Part shown: in pieces, positions 1-11,300 of the stretch | Position numbering within the stretch: position 1 is the stretch's first letter | Layout of the letters: every line of letters begins with the position of its first letter | DNA from: Spirogloea muscicola | Taxonomy: Eukaryota > Streptophyta > Zygnematophyceae > Spirogloeales > Spirogloeaceae | Assembly: GCA_009602725.1 (NCBI GenBank) | Contig: WELB01000006.1 | Coordinates: 347,398-376,036 of the forward strand | Direction: 5' to 3' | DNA: 28,639 bases | Notes under the pieces: model-generated | What the model was told of the DNA's origin: nothing | What the model saw: only the letters and a program-made list of their open reading frames with translations | Databases searched by the model: none | Position numbers and translations under genes: made by a program

Positions 1-3000
1 CGGCGGCGGCGGCCCGGCGGCGCTGCGCGGCTGCCGGCTCGACTGCGGCGCCGGCCTCCGCGAGCTCCTCGGCGGCCACGTAACCGTCCTCCGCCAGGTG
101 CAGCGCCCCCTCCAGACGCCCTGCGCCAAACCGCTCAATTATCTCCGCTTAACCTTCTATCAGTGTGCACTAAACAACGAGCGGATGGGCAGTAGATGGA
201 CAGTAATTGGCCATATCCTGAATCTCTCAGTTGTCAAATACCGCTTCGAGTTCCAAGCTGGCAGCTTCAACACGGCAGATTGCGTCTCCGTGAGCCAATG
301 CGGCAGAAGCTCGCAGCTGCTGCCGCCGTGCCTTATGGGTTTGTGGCTAAGTGGTCGAAGGCCAGCCTTGATCCTAAACCCTAAAGCCTCCTAGCCGTAA
401 ACCCTAGACCCTAGACACTATATCTTAAACCCTTAGCCGCCCTTGAGCTGTCACTGCTGCCCAGAATTTCACGTCTTGCTGCTGCCGCTGTCAGCCTGTG
501 GCCAGCTGCGACGGCCTGCTGACGAGTGGGAGCTTGTCTTTGCGCCATCGCAGCACCTGGACCAGAGTCAAACGCTCACCCACTTCTTCCTCGAGCTCCG
601 TGACATGCTGGTACGTGCCGAACGGGCATTGCGGAGTGTCCCCACTCCCGCTGGGCTGTTGCACACACGCTATCCATGCATAACCAAGCACAGGCTTCAA
701 GTCCCATTCTGATTGTCTAATATCAGTCACAGGTGCTTAAAGTAGCAACTCCACATTGTCACTGGCACACATATTGGCGGCACGAATCTGCACAAGGAGA
801 TTGTCTTCAGCAGGTGCCCTCACAGTGACAATTGCTGGCCATGTCGAGGCAACGGGGTCGCAGGAGAAGCTCATGCACGTGGACAGGGCGCCGCAGCTCG
901 CGCCTGCTGCATTCTACTCACTCCTGCTCGACGAGGTGCGGGTTACCCATGCAGGGCCCTCAGGCTGCTCATGCAGCTGTCATTTACCGCGCCATGAGAT
1001 CCATCAAGGTGGGGTCCACATTTTTGCTTGCTACTTGGCAAAGTATACCCTAAAGGCTAAACCCTAAACCTAAGCTCTAAACCCCAAATCCTACACCCTA
1101 AACATTCGGCCCATATGGTTGTGCCTGGCAGCTTGCGCAAGTAGGCTGGGAGCGCGTGGCCTGGCTAAGCCCGGACCTGCATGTCGCTGACTTCTACCTA
1201 TGGTGAGCGCCACCAAAGAAGGACAAGCGAGCACGCACAGGCAGCTGCGTAATGCGTCCAGGCAAGGTTGTGTGCTGGTATCTCGTAGCTTGTGTCTCAT
1301 TCTGTGGCCTTTCCCCTCAAGCGGCAGCGCTGACCCATTGCACAGTCTGGCACTGGCAGCGACGGCGCCGGCCGGCAGCATGCCCTGCGGCTCACGTTCC
1401 CTGCCGCCTACCCTGAGCACCCGCCGACTGCGTCAACGGTAAGTGTGCTATTGCGCTTAAGCAAGCTAGGCCCCAGAACTTGGCAGAATTGAAGTGTGCC
1501 TATTCTATGCACTGCGGCCTGATGCGAAACCTGTGTGATGGCTCCGGCTGTCAGGATCTGCCGGAAGAGCTGACCCTGCAATGGATCAAGGGGACATCGC
1601 TGCAGAGCACCCTTGCGCAGTTTGAGGAGGTGAGGATTTGTATTGCACATCACTTTAGTCAATGAGGAACATTGGTTGGCTAACTTCAATCTGGTTACAC
1701 ATGGAAGAGTGTTGAATTTCAAATGTTCCCTGTCGTGTTGAATAATCAAGCTCCAGTATTGGAGAGCTTCTGACTGTGTTCCCTGACTTGAGTGCTTGCA
1801 ACACATTGATGGTCCAGGTTCTGAAATCGTACCAAGAGCTTTGGGATTGCATTGATGACCTTGACGCCAACACGCTCGTTCTTGAGCCCGAGAGGCCCAC
1901 CCGCTCCGACACCTTTCGTCGGATTGCGCTTGGTATGATGCCTGCAGGCTGGCTTCCCATGCATTTGGAAGGCCTTGAGTTCAGATATCAGGGGTAAGGA
2001 GAAAGGGTCAGGATGTAGGGCCAGGACATAGCATGACGGCCTAGGCTCCGTCCAGGATTGAGGAGTATAGAGAGTTGTGATTTGCTAGGATGTTTTATTG
2101 ATGCTTAGGCTTTAACACTCAGGTTCAGCATTTGAGAGGGCTCTGAGAAGACAGTGTCAAGCTCTCAGAGTCAGGAGTTCAGGATCTTCAATCTTTGGGG
2201 TCTGGAGGCGTGCACACGTGAAGGTACGGCATGCCAAGTTGCTGAGTGACGTCCTTGTTCTGGTCTTGCAGGAGGCCACTGCACGATCTTGATAACCATC
2301 GATGCCCAATGTCCCCGAAGCCTTCCTGAGTAATTACCTCAATGAGGAAACCCTCAGGATCAATCTGCTACTTCAAGTGAAAAAAGCTATGTTACTTTGC
2401 AATATCTGAGAAAGCCGTGATCATGCTTCCTTTGCAGTTGTCAATTCACAGGATCTGATGCTGCGGTAGGCCAGTTTCGTGACTCTCTTGAGGCAAATCT
2501 GGGGGAATGGCAAGCTCCAATCCCTATACTGGGCTCTTGCTTTATATACATCAGCCTGTCAGATCATATGGGCGCTACACACAGCTTCACAGAGAGCCCT
2601 TGACATGGACTATGTCTTCAGCATAAAAAATTTTGAAGTCATCCATTGGTATGTGAGGAGTTCAGGATCCATTCTACATTTGATGGTCACCGCTCTGGTC
2701 AAGATCTTGCCCGTATCATATGCTCCTTGGGCTGAAGCTATGCTGCAGGAGTACAGACAGGATGTTGAGGACGAACCTCGAAAGAGCCCTCAGAGTGTCG
2801 CTCCCAGGGCCAGGCTCGGTGGCAGCTGCGGGGGATGTCACATCCGACTGCAGCATCTGCTATACGTATCACTTGGCGAGCGATGAGCAACATGCAGCAG
2901 GTCAGGCCCCCAAGCATTATCTGGCAACAGCATTGTTCATTCTTCGACTTATATTTTTGGATTTTGATTTATTCTTATTCCATTTTGCTAGTTGGCCATG

Positions 3001-3553
3001 TTCATTGATTTGTGTACTGCAGTCAGCAAGACCGCCACAGAGGGGACCAGCCGGGCCGCCCCCGCCCCCATCCCGGACCAGATATGCAATAATGAGGCCT
3101 GTGGGAGGCCTTTCCACCAAGCCTGCCTCCCGCGGTGGCTCCAATCTCTCTTGACCACCCGGAGGCAAGCATTCTTTAAAGACATGCTCGTGGCACCTGC
3201 TATCTGGCTTAGAGTGTACAACTGAGTTGCATCTATACAGGCAGATGCTCTGCTTGGGAAGGACAATGTCAGATGGCGTTCGGTGCACAGTCAGTCAAAG
3301 GGCGCCATGCTGAGAAGCTGCGCCTTGCAATGACGCGAATGTTTTGTGCTCACATTTCGATGTACATATTGAGCAGGCATTAGAGGAGATCCACCAGCAC
3401 ATTCAAAACTTAGTATTCAGTCTGGAGGTTTTGCGCAGGTCCTTTGACACGCTGTTTGGAAGGTGCCCCTACTGCCTTGGCGACATCTCCGTGAGGATGC
3501 ACCCTAATGGAGGCGGCATGAAGCATGACAATCGGCATTGGCAGGCTGCATAG
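1..3553 (+). CDS. FANCL: FANCL, Fanconi anaemia RING E3 ubiquitin ligase (5' partial)
   Basis: FANCL is the RING E3 that, with the E2 UBE2T, monoubiquitinates FANCD2/FANCI during interstrand-crosslink repair in the nucleus. Twelve exons can be joined with consistent phase: <1-97 (codons start at base 2), 554-610, 864-935, 1132-1202, 1360-1438, 1555-1629, 1818-1932, 2272-2329, 2438-2509, 2749-2900, 3023-3164, 3439-3553 (TAG). Diagnostic peptides are APQLAPAAFYSLLLDE, GWERVAWLSPDLHVADFYL, LVLEPERPTRSDTFRRIALG (central RWD-like/URD region) and the RING: CSIC, then PDQICNNEACGRPFHQACL, then RCPYC. The Ile and Tyr around the first Cys pair and the Trp of 'PRWL', which contact the E2 in the human protein (from memory), are present. 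The RING carries about 21 extra residues after the first Cys pair. Introns 2510-2748 and 3165-3438 have GC donors (GCAAGC). The start codon and most of the N-terminal ELF domain lie outside the window. Assignment is firm; the exact ends of the first exon are less so. Confidence 0.93.
372..440. repeat. Telomere-like block in FANCL intron 1
   Basis: Degenerate CCCTAAA/CCCTAGA units (perfect CCCTAAA at 379-385) lie in the FANCL intron 98-553, in sense orientation. Confidence 0.75.
1047..1103. repeat. Telomere-like block in FANCL intron 3
   Basis: Perfect CCCTAAA units at 1048-1054, 1062-1068 and 1096-1102, with degenerate units between, lie in the FANCL intron 936-1131 in sense orientation. Confidence 0.8.
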
Positions 3554-3966
3554 TGCCACCACTGCAAGACAGGGGGCTTGTGGGTGGATCCGGCACAAGC
3601 ATTGTACTACGCTATTGGGTTCACCAGACTGTGGTCTGTCAAGCGGGCCGCCAAACAAGAAGGTCGTATAGGTACACTGAGTCTTTGTGGCTGTGGAACT
3701 TCTATAGGACATAACCAGCATCTTCGAGATCGAGTGACTGGACTTCACCAGCTGGAGACTAACAGCCATTCTCTGCGAGTCTTCCAGGCAAGCTGGCCAT
3801 AGAGGGTCTGCCCAACAGTGCTATGCCTTCTGCAAGCACAGACACGGCAACACTCTACGCAGTGGAGTCACTACTTGAGCCCTTCTCCTTCTATCAAGTC
3901 ATGTCATGATACTATGTGACATACAACCAAGCTGCCTTGCCAAATTGCTTGCACGTCGGAGGTTGG
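3554..3966. other. Convergent 3' intergenic region, FANCL / CFAP20
   Basis: This 413 bp stretch separates the stop codons of two convergent genes, so it should hold both 3' UTRs. I see no conserved reading frame and no RNA gene. Short open frames on both strands here lack recognisable protein motifs. Confidence 0.6.
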
Positions 3967-5510
3967 TCAGAAGGGGCGAGGTGCAAGTACTTGGATGGGC
4001 AGGTAGAGCTTGAACTCGGGGGGTAGCTCGTCCTCCGCATACAGCCGGTCTGAGAAGTAGATGCGGCGGATGCGGCAGTTGGCATGCACCTGCACGCGCA
4101 GCGTCTCCGCATAGTTGGTTCCATAGGCCCGCTTGGTGAAGTCTGCCAGGTTGAACTGGACAAGAGCCACGTCAACAAGCGAAGGCATCAATGAAATATT
4201 TAGCGACCATCAGCAGCCAAAAGCCTCACACCTTTTTAAGGATTGGATGCCTCACATGGCAAGCACCGGCACTGCTAAGTGGACATGATCTACATCATGG
4301 GTCTAAGCTTAGGCAGTGCACAACAACGCTTTGGGCTTCATACTTTCACAATTAGCATTTAGCACACCGGGACAACCACGGGGCACCCTGATGGTGGCTC
4401 AAGACAACTGTTCTCAGTGGAAGCCTAACTAGAATCATGAAGACATATATCCAAACGGAGCCTTGCTGATATCCTGCGGACGCTAGCCAAGATTGGCTGC
4501 GACCTGAATCTGGTTCCAGCCTTCATCGAGCAGCAGTGGCATTGTGCAGATGTACGGCTTCACTCTCGTAAGTGACTGCAGCCCTCGGGCAGATAACATG
4601 CATGGACGTGTCAGAGTTGTCACAGACTGCACACCCAACACTGTATAACAGTAGTTCTTCATGCAGCTGCTCAAGTTCTGTCCGTCACAGATTAGGAATC
4701 AGAACAATCGAGTCTCAAGATCCTGGGAATTGAGCGCTCGATTTCCGGTGAGGCTCAGTATTGTACTACCATAATAATAACGGCAAGTGGGGGTGAGGCG
4801 TGGGGGAACCTGGAAGTTGGATGCTCGGAAGCGGCGGCGGACGTTCTTGTCGTCCAGGACGTGGACCTCGAAGGAGAAGAGGCGGCTCGCGAGGGGCTTG
4901 ACGAGCAGCACGAGGAGCGGGAGCTTGATGCCGAGCGTGGCGGCGGGGTCGGCGGGGCACGTCACGAAGTTGGCGGCCACGTTGCCGCCCTCCACCTCCA
5001 GCACCGACGACTGGATGTCGGGGTCGGCGACGCGCCGCACGCCGCCGCCGTCCTTCTCTGCGCAGGCAGCACCAAGGCAAGGTAAAGCCAAGCCAGACCA
5101 AGCTAAGCCAAGGTAACCCAAGCTAAACGCAAGCTAACCCCATAACCCCCTCTGACCCTTAACCCAAGTTCTCGGCCCGAGGGCCCAAGGATCACACGCC
5201 GATAAAGGCTACTGCCCTTGGCCGCCGGGCACCAGGGGCCGGCTGGCAGCAACAACAGGACTTAGCTTTGCGTTTAGGGTTTAGGGTTTTGGGAGTTAGG
5301 CTATCAGGTTCAAGCTTGGGGTTAAGGATTCAGGGGTTAGGGTTTCCCTGCGAGTGCACCTTGCTTGTCCCAGATCTGCAGCGGCTTGCTCCTGCCGCCA
5401 AGGCCGCCAAGGTGCAGAGGGAGCTGGCGGCGGTCAGCCAAAACCAAACCGGCAAGCACAGCCGCAGCGGCGGCGTGCTGGCTACGGCGACCATCGTGGC
5501 GGCGGCGGCG

Positions 5511-5544
<34 letters not shown>

Positions 5545-5605
5545 AGTCTTACCCGAGGCTGTACAGGACCGACAGGAACCCCGACTGGAATGTGTTCTTG
5601 AACAT
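3967..5605 (-). CDS. CFAP20: CFAP20 (BUG22/GTL3) ciliary and centriolar protein
   Basis: CFAP20 is a small conserved protein of the axonemal inner junction and basal body; homologues also persist in land plants. The gene is complete with five exons, complement(3967-4155, 4504-4575, 4810-5057, 5360-5391, 5553-5605), giving 197 residues against about 193 in human. The start is [18 protein letters not shown] at 5605, then [61 protein letters not shown] and LDEGWNQIQ. The last exon holds [39 protein letters not shown] and LYLP. Every junction is GT-AG and in phase. One extra residue sits in the EKDGGGVRR loop, and the C-terminal tail (VLAPRPF) is unlike that of animals. Intron 1 is a CGG-repeat tract and intron 2 contains a telomere-like block. 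The gene diverges from EMC4. Confidence 0.97.
5058..5359 (-). repeat. CFAP20 intron 2 with telomere-like block and CAAGCTAA repeats
   Basis: On the + strand, two perfect tandem TTTAGGG units lie at 5273-5286, followed by degenerate GGGTT/TTAGGG units up to about 5346. Read along the CFAP20 transcript this is CCCTAAA. Near the other end, CAAGCTAA occurs at 5099-5106, 5119-5126 and 5130-5137 within a run of AAGCC/AAGCT variants. The block looks like decayed interstitial telomeric repeat. No coding signal is visible. Confidence 0.75.
5499..5543. repeat. (GGC)n trinucleotide tract in CFAP20 intron 1
   Basis: About fifteen GGC units with one GAC interruption occupy much of the first CFAP20 intron (5392-5552), starting a few bases after the donor on the minus strand. 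Such tracts are prone to length change and to assembly error. Confidence 0.9.
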
Positions 5606-6438
5606 GGCCGGCGGCAGCGACGGCGACAATCAAGGCGTTGCGTCAACGGCGGCGGCGGCGGCTTAAGAGCGGCGACTGCGGCGGCGACTGCGTGCGCGGC
5701 GGCGGAGGCGGCGGCGGCGGCGGCGGCAGCATCACAGGAGGCTCTGCGGCGAGCCAGGCGGGGGCCCGGCAGGGGCGACCAGTATCTGGTTGAACTCCGG
5801 CCGCGACGTCTGCACCACGGCCGCCGCCGGCAAACGGCGCGTCAGCGCCGCCGNCCGGGCAACTGCCAACGGGGCGAAAGCCGGGGTCAGTGGCAGCACG
5901 AGCAGGCAGCACAAGGCAGCAGAGGCTGACATGCAGGGGGCGTCAGTGCACGAGAAATGGCGGCGGGTCTTGATGAGCGTAGGAGCACCGAAGACAAGGC
6001 GGCTGAGGGTCAGCGAAGGAGAACGCCGTGAGGAGCGCGGGGGGGGGAGCCAGCAAGGGCCGTCGGGAGGAGGGGCCGCCGGGCTCCCGATCCTGGGAGC
6101 GACGTTGTGGGGCGTTCCTCAGACGTGGGCCCCCGTCTCACATCAGCTCGTCGGCGTCCACGCCGGGGGGGCGGCTTTCCGGAAGCCTTTCTTCTTGAAC
6201 ATTTCCATTACCTGACTGATATCTCACAGCCGTTAAATTAGCCATTGCCTTACATCGGACGATCTGTCATCCTCTGGCAGGTGGCGACTGAGTCGGCCAG
6301 CTGCAACTGCAGCGGCGGGGCTGCAGCCTGAGGGCCAAGTCGAGGCCCCCCCCGTGGCCCCGGCCGCCGCCGCCGCCACCGCCGCCGCCGCCGCTGCCGT
6401 TGCCGCCGACACCGCCGCCACCGCCGCCGCCGCCGCAG
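5606..6438. other. Divergent CFAP20/EMC4 interval with unplaced EMC4 5' exon(s)
   Basis: This interval should contain the CFAP20 promoter and the missing N-terminal 60-65 codons of EMC4. It holds GGC-rich tracts (about 5644-5662 and 5698-5729), an ambiguous base at 5854, and a GCC tract (6364-6435) leading into the EMC4 acceptor. Plus-strand ATGs at 5604, 5931 and 5958 open short frames. None shows the expected EMC4 N-terminal pattern (a Trp-containing start, then a Pro/Gly-rich stretch), so no exon is called. The + strand ATG at 5604 overlaps the CFAP20 ATG in a CATG palindrome, which is probably chance. Confidence 0.5.
6364..6435 (+). repeat. (GCC)n tract forming the EMC4 intron 3' end
   Basis: An imperfect GCC/CCG run extends to the CAG acceptor at 6436-6438 of the EMC4 exon that begins KAWEAAQ. 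It takes the place of an ordinary polypyrimidine tract. A second CCG run (6596-6629) starts immediately after the donor at the other end of the same exon. Confidence 0.85.
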
Positions 6439-7436
6439 AAGGCGTGGGAGGCGGCGCAGGCGCCGTTCAAGAACCTGTTTGCGCTGGGGTTCATGATGTG
6501 GATGGCCGGCAACACGCTGCACATCTTCTCCATCGGCATCGTCGCCTCCGCGCTCTGGCAGCCCCTCTCCGCCCTCCGCGCCGTCGCCAAGGGTCCGCCG
6601 CCGCCATCGCCGCCGCCGCCGCCGCCGCATGGAGCGCCGCTCCTTGCCCAACTCCTGAGTCTGACTCGAAATTGGTTTCAGTCTTTAACATTGACCTGGC
6701 CATTAAGACAGACCAAAACACCAGCCCCCTTATGTCCGAGTCAGGTGTCGAACCCTGAGTCTGTACTCAGCCATGCCCTGTGCTCCCACAGTCTTCGGGC
6801 CCTTCAAGGACCCCCGCACTGACACGACGCTGCCCACGCTGCTGTACGTCGCGCTGCACCTCGTCGGCCTCGGCCTCGGCCTCTACAAGGTCCGCTCTGC
6901 ACTTATACTCCACATTAGCGTGCATTGAGGCACTACCCATTGCATCTTTGATGCGCCAATGCAGAAAATCTGTGGTCCGTTCCGCGGCCTGACTTGCGCC
7001 GCGAGCACGCCCACCTCCAGCTACACGCACTTGGGCTGCTCCCCACGCATGCCTCGGACTGGATCTCGACGCTGCCCCCTCCCCACGTGAGTCTCGCATG
7101 ATCTCTTTCTGATGCCATGCTTAATCCGTACATCCCAGAAGCTCCCAGACCCACAAGATGTAGTCCACCACGCCCAACTTTCGCATTGCATGCTTCCTGT
7201 TGTCTGAGCCCTGCTGCTGCTGAGCCCAGCTCGCCGCTGCTTGCCAGCAGCGGCAAGAGGCTGTGCAATGTACGGCTGCGCTCTTGTACCGCGTCCTTCA
7301 AGCCCGTGAAACTTGTTGTCAACACCCAAAGGTCGCCTCAGATTGACAATCTCCTCTGCAAAGCATGCTGATGCCCCGCTTCTTGGACTGCCGCCAGGCG
7401 TGCGAGTTCTCTGCTGGCGGTTTACCACTGACCTGA
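6439..7436 (+). CDS. EMC4: EMC4, ER membrane protein complex subunit 4 (N-terminus not located)
   Basis: EMC4 is a subunit of the ER membrane complex, which inserts tail-anchored and multipass membrane proteins. Four exons join in phase: 6439-6592, 6792-6889, 7021-7086, 7398-7436 (TGA), giving 118 residues. The first reads KAWEAAQAPFKNL, then FMMWMAGNTLHIFSIGI (first membrane segment) and ALWQPLSALRAVAK. The second reads VFGPFKDPRTD followed by LLYVALHLVGLGLGLYK (second membrane segment). The third is LHALGLLPTHASDW, the family's best signature. The tail CEFSAGGLPLT matches the conserved E-(Y/F)-S-G-G-G end with one Gly changed to Ala. The pattern is closer to plant than animal EMC4. Family members are about 180 residues, so one or more upstream exons lie within 5606-6438. 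The gene is convergent with SPT6. Confidence 0.92.
6720..6780 (-). other. tRNA-like fragment in EMC4 intron
   Basis: On the minus strand an A-box-like TGGCTGAGTAC (6773-6763) is followed about a dozen bases later by a good B box, GGGTTCGACACC (6755-6744). The spacing is too short for a working tRNA and no acceptor stem closes. It may be a decayed tRNA or tRNA-derived SINE fragment, or chance. Confidence 0.25.
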
Positions 7437-8385
7437 ATCACTTTGACTGGATTGGAAATGACGGCTTGGAAGTGGCGACCACGTCCATTTGCAGCTTGGA
7501 GCGAAGTAGCATTGAAGGGCAAAACAATATGTACAGATTTACATCGTTGGAAATTTGACATTCCAGAATCAGCAAGTAATAGGTCTCGAAGTGACTTGGA
7601 AGAGATTAAAGATTGGATTCTCTACAGAGGGAGTAATGAATGATAACAGGTCTGTGCAGGGTAGCTGCCAAGACAGATGAAGACGCTGCTTGGCACATGG
7701 TCAGTAGCAATTTGGCACAAGAGATTCAGGATCGCTAGGCACGAACAGAATGCTCAGGTCTAAGCCAAGTACTCATCTCAATCTCCTGAATGCCGATTCC
7801 TGTACTCAAGGTTCGAGAACTTGTCCTGCACCCTGAACTCCTGGCCCTACACACTCTTTGCCGACAATGCCCGATCTGTTGCTCTGAGTGCATGGGTTTC
7901 ATCAACTTCGCAAGCCATCTGGGGCCTGTGGCACGCCAGCATTCACCAAGCTGCACAATGAGCCACCCTTAGGGAGGTTGCATGTTTCTCAGACCGAGTG
8001 TAGCAACTGATTGGCGCTTGTGGCTACTGATGCTCAGATAAGAATGAAATAGAGCTGCAGAGACCACTCGTGGAGCACCAGCTGCATCAGTCAGTACTAG
8101 AGAGCAAGTTCCAATGGCAGACTTCATATTCATACTCACGGATTTGGAAATGAGGCCTTGTGATCCCTACTCCGGTGCCTTCTGGAGGCAGTGTATCTTA
8201 AACACTAGATTACTGTCTCAAAGAGTGTTGCACAAATAAAACAGTGTGATAATGGCTAAGTGGAGAGACATGGTTAGGCAGTGCAAATTGCCAGTGACAT
8301 ATATGCCTCGTGGCGTAAGTCCTTGAGAATATACAGGATTTGAGAGCAGTCGAGCATGGCCGTACAGCACTGCGGCCATGGCATG
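7437..8385. other. Convergent 3' intergenic region, EMC4 / SPT6
   Basis: About 950 bp lie between the EMC4 and SPT6 stop codons. Short open frames are present on both strands, but none has a recognisable domain or exon-like GC composition. An AATAAA occurs on the + strand near 8235, too far from the EMC4 stop to assign with confidence. I see nothing else here. Confidence 0.6.
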
Positions 8386-11300
8386 TCACCGGCCCTGGGG
8401 TGTCCATGGCCGCCCGCTCGGCACGGGGTGGCCGCTCGCAGAGACGTGAGCGCTCCACGGCGCAGAGGAGCCATTGAAGGTGCTGTGGCCACCCTCATGG
8501 GCCGACCAGGTGGGCTGCTCAGGAGGCGGCATGCCACCCCAGTAGCCCGGCGGGGCCCCACCAGGGGCCGGTGGCGGGCCATGCCAGCCGCCGGGAGCTG
8601 CCGGCGGGCCGCTCATGGGCACCATGGCGGCTGCCGCACGCCGCGCCGCCGGCGGCGCCTCCGGCGGCGGCTCCATGAAGTGCTTCTGGAAGTACTTGAC
8701 CAGCCGGTCTGGGCTTGTGAAGTCGTGCTTGCGGAACCGAAAACCCTGTGCCAGTCCACAGCCACTAGGACTACTGGTCAATTACGTTGAATAATTTGTT
8801 GTTAACTTGGAGAATAGTAAACCCAGTATAAGGTCAAAAAACGTCGTCCAATAGATCAGCCACATCGATGTTTGGTATTTGCTAGCCACAGCCTATCTGA
8901 CCCTGCACTCGATTACGATCTTCCATGTCATATGGTCCTGGGATCTTGGGACATGCATTTGCTGCCTATCAACTTTGGGTCTCTTCACTATACTGCTCTT
9001 ATATTTCTGCAGTACTCTTGTCTCACCTTGGAGGACACAGAGATGTATTCGTGGATGGGGCTGTGCATCCGGATGTAGGAGAGCACAAACGCGCCCGGGT
9101 GCTTGTGCGAGACCGAGACGTAGTAGGGGATACGGCCAGGGTTCTCGTGCTTCTCCTTGATCAGCAGGTGGTCCACCTCATCCTGCGGGCCCTCCCAGAA
9201 TTTGCGATAGCCCAGCATCTCCTTCAGATGCCCCACAAGCGGCTCTATGTACCTGGCCTCGACCTGCACATTAAGAGAGTGCAGAGTAAGATAGTGCAGT
9301 AACGTCAACCATTAATGAAGACCTCAGCTTTAGATGAACCGGAATTGGGGTGCATACGCACCGAGATACAGGTTAACATAGGATCCAGTATTGAAAGATC
9401 AACCAGTTCGGCCCTCAAGTATAGATACTTTTAAACGTTTTGCTCACATTGCTCTGCCTACTAGAGCTGCCCAGGTGCCATTGTACATAGCAGAGAGGAG
9501 TTGGACAGTGCTCCTCACTTCAAAGTCAATATCTTGACGGACTTTTTGTCAGTGTACGCTGTGACCACACTCCCCATGTGATGTAGTTGATTTTGGTACA
9601 AAAGATCAGAGCTCACCTCATCAATGTCCTCAAAGCTCTCCCCACCAATTGTCAAGGTCTTGCCAATGCGCAGGAACGAGGTCGCGTCCCTCTTGTCCTT
9701 GCCCCCCTCCTCTATGTCTATGTGTGTGTACACGCCTTTCGCAAACTTCAGAGTCAAGGAGAGGTGGTCTGGCCCTTTGCTACTTGGGCGCAGAATGACG
9801 GTCCCCACCTCCTTATCTTCGAGTTGCTGCAAGCACATGCCGACGCAATGTCAATGTAATCTACAGATGTTGAATAGACGAGTAAGCTTGAGGCTTATGT
9901 GCAGCTTTCATGACCTTAGGATATCTTTCGATACACAAATGGGTCATCATCCACCTCTTCTAAAAAATTGTATGCCATCACTGCTCTTCTCGACTTAAAT
10001 GATGACTTGCTACCCCTCAAAACGGTATTGCTTGCATGGGTAAGGAAAGCCAAAGGCCCCTGGATGCATATCATGCCATAGGCTCTGGGACTCTGTAGCT
10101 GCCACTACATCTTGCAAAGTACTACTGCACAACCTTCTCACTTCATAGTAGCAACTTTCTCCAAAAGGACAATGTGGCAGGTATGATTCAAGTCTCAAGA
10201 AGCGAAGAGGGTGACAGCACAGCCTGAGGTGCACTCGGGAACATGTCTCACCTGCATAGCTTCAGGCAGTGAGACATTCTGGAAGAGGGGGTGCACAATC
10301 ATGCGCGGACGGAAGGCACGCCGCCGCTCGATTTCGGCCTTTTTCTTCAGACGCTCCTCCTCAATGAGCGCCACACTCTCGTCCCGCCGGAAATACTTGT
10401 CCTTACGCATGGCCTGATGCCAGTTATCACTGCGGAGCTCACTCCCCCGACATGTCAAGGTGACCTGCCACGCAGCAAAGATCAAAAATTTACTTAAGAT
10501 TCAACTAGGAAGAGATGAGTAAAACCATGACAGCATGGCATGCATCTGTGGTTCAAGTGTTAGGATCACATACAAGCTCAATGTATTGAGCTTGAATAGT
10601 GCGTGTCAGGCTGACCTGGTACTGTGAAGGCAAAACTTTCTGGATCCTCCCTGTGACAACAGCACCTTCAGAAACTCTGTCCGAGATGTCAGCGTCTCTG
10701 TCATCAGTCAAGTCCTCCTTGTGAACCACAGCCAGAAGTCCTGACTCCAGGGTGCACAGAATCCGGTTCTGCTGCACCTTCTTGACCTTTGCCTGCATCG
10801 CAGGTGCTTATTTTCAATTTACTGAAAGAAGTCAAAGTATGAGCTTCTACGCTGCAGTCCAGTATTACAGTAATGCACATGTCATGAGCGCTTCACGAAC
10901 ATGCATGTACCTATCATTGTAGTCACTGTTAGCGCTGTCATAAGATCATCAGTGAAGCAATGATTCAGGCACCTGTACTACTCTGCCTTGAGCCAGGCTG
11001 GTTGGCGTCTCCCCACTGAGAAGATAAAACTCCTCGTCCATTGTGGGGACCTTGTAAGGAAATCTCCACTCCCGGTAGCCCTTGACCAACTCGCCCTTGA
11101 TGTCCAGCAATGTATCAAGGTCAACCTCTTTCTGCAAAACTCACAGTGATCTCTGACAATGTCACTACTAACAAAGTGCGGATTGAAGCGAAATAGTGCT
11201 GCAATGCCAGACAAGCTCCTCTGCAAACCCTTGAAGCTTATAGGAATTACTTTCGAAGATGAACGAGAAGTTTAAATATAGAGGTGCACATGGACACAAG

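Noticed and set aside
5354-5929. Long Ala/Gly/Arg-rich + strand open frame over the CFAP20 5' end
   Set aside because: It runs antisense through CFAP20 exons 1-2 and GGC repeats; low-complexity repeats keep several frames open.
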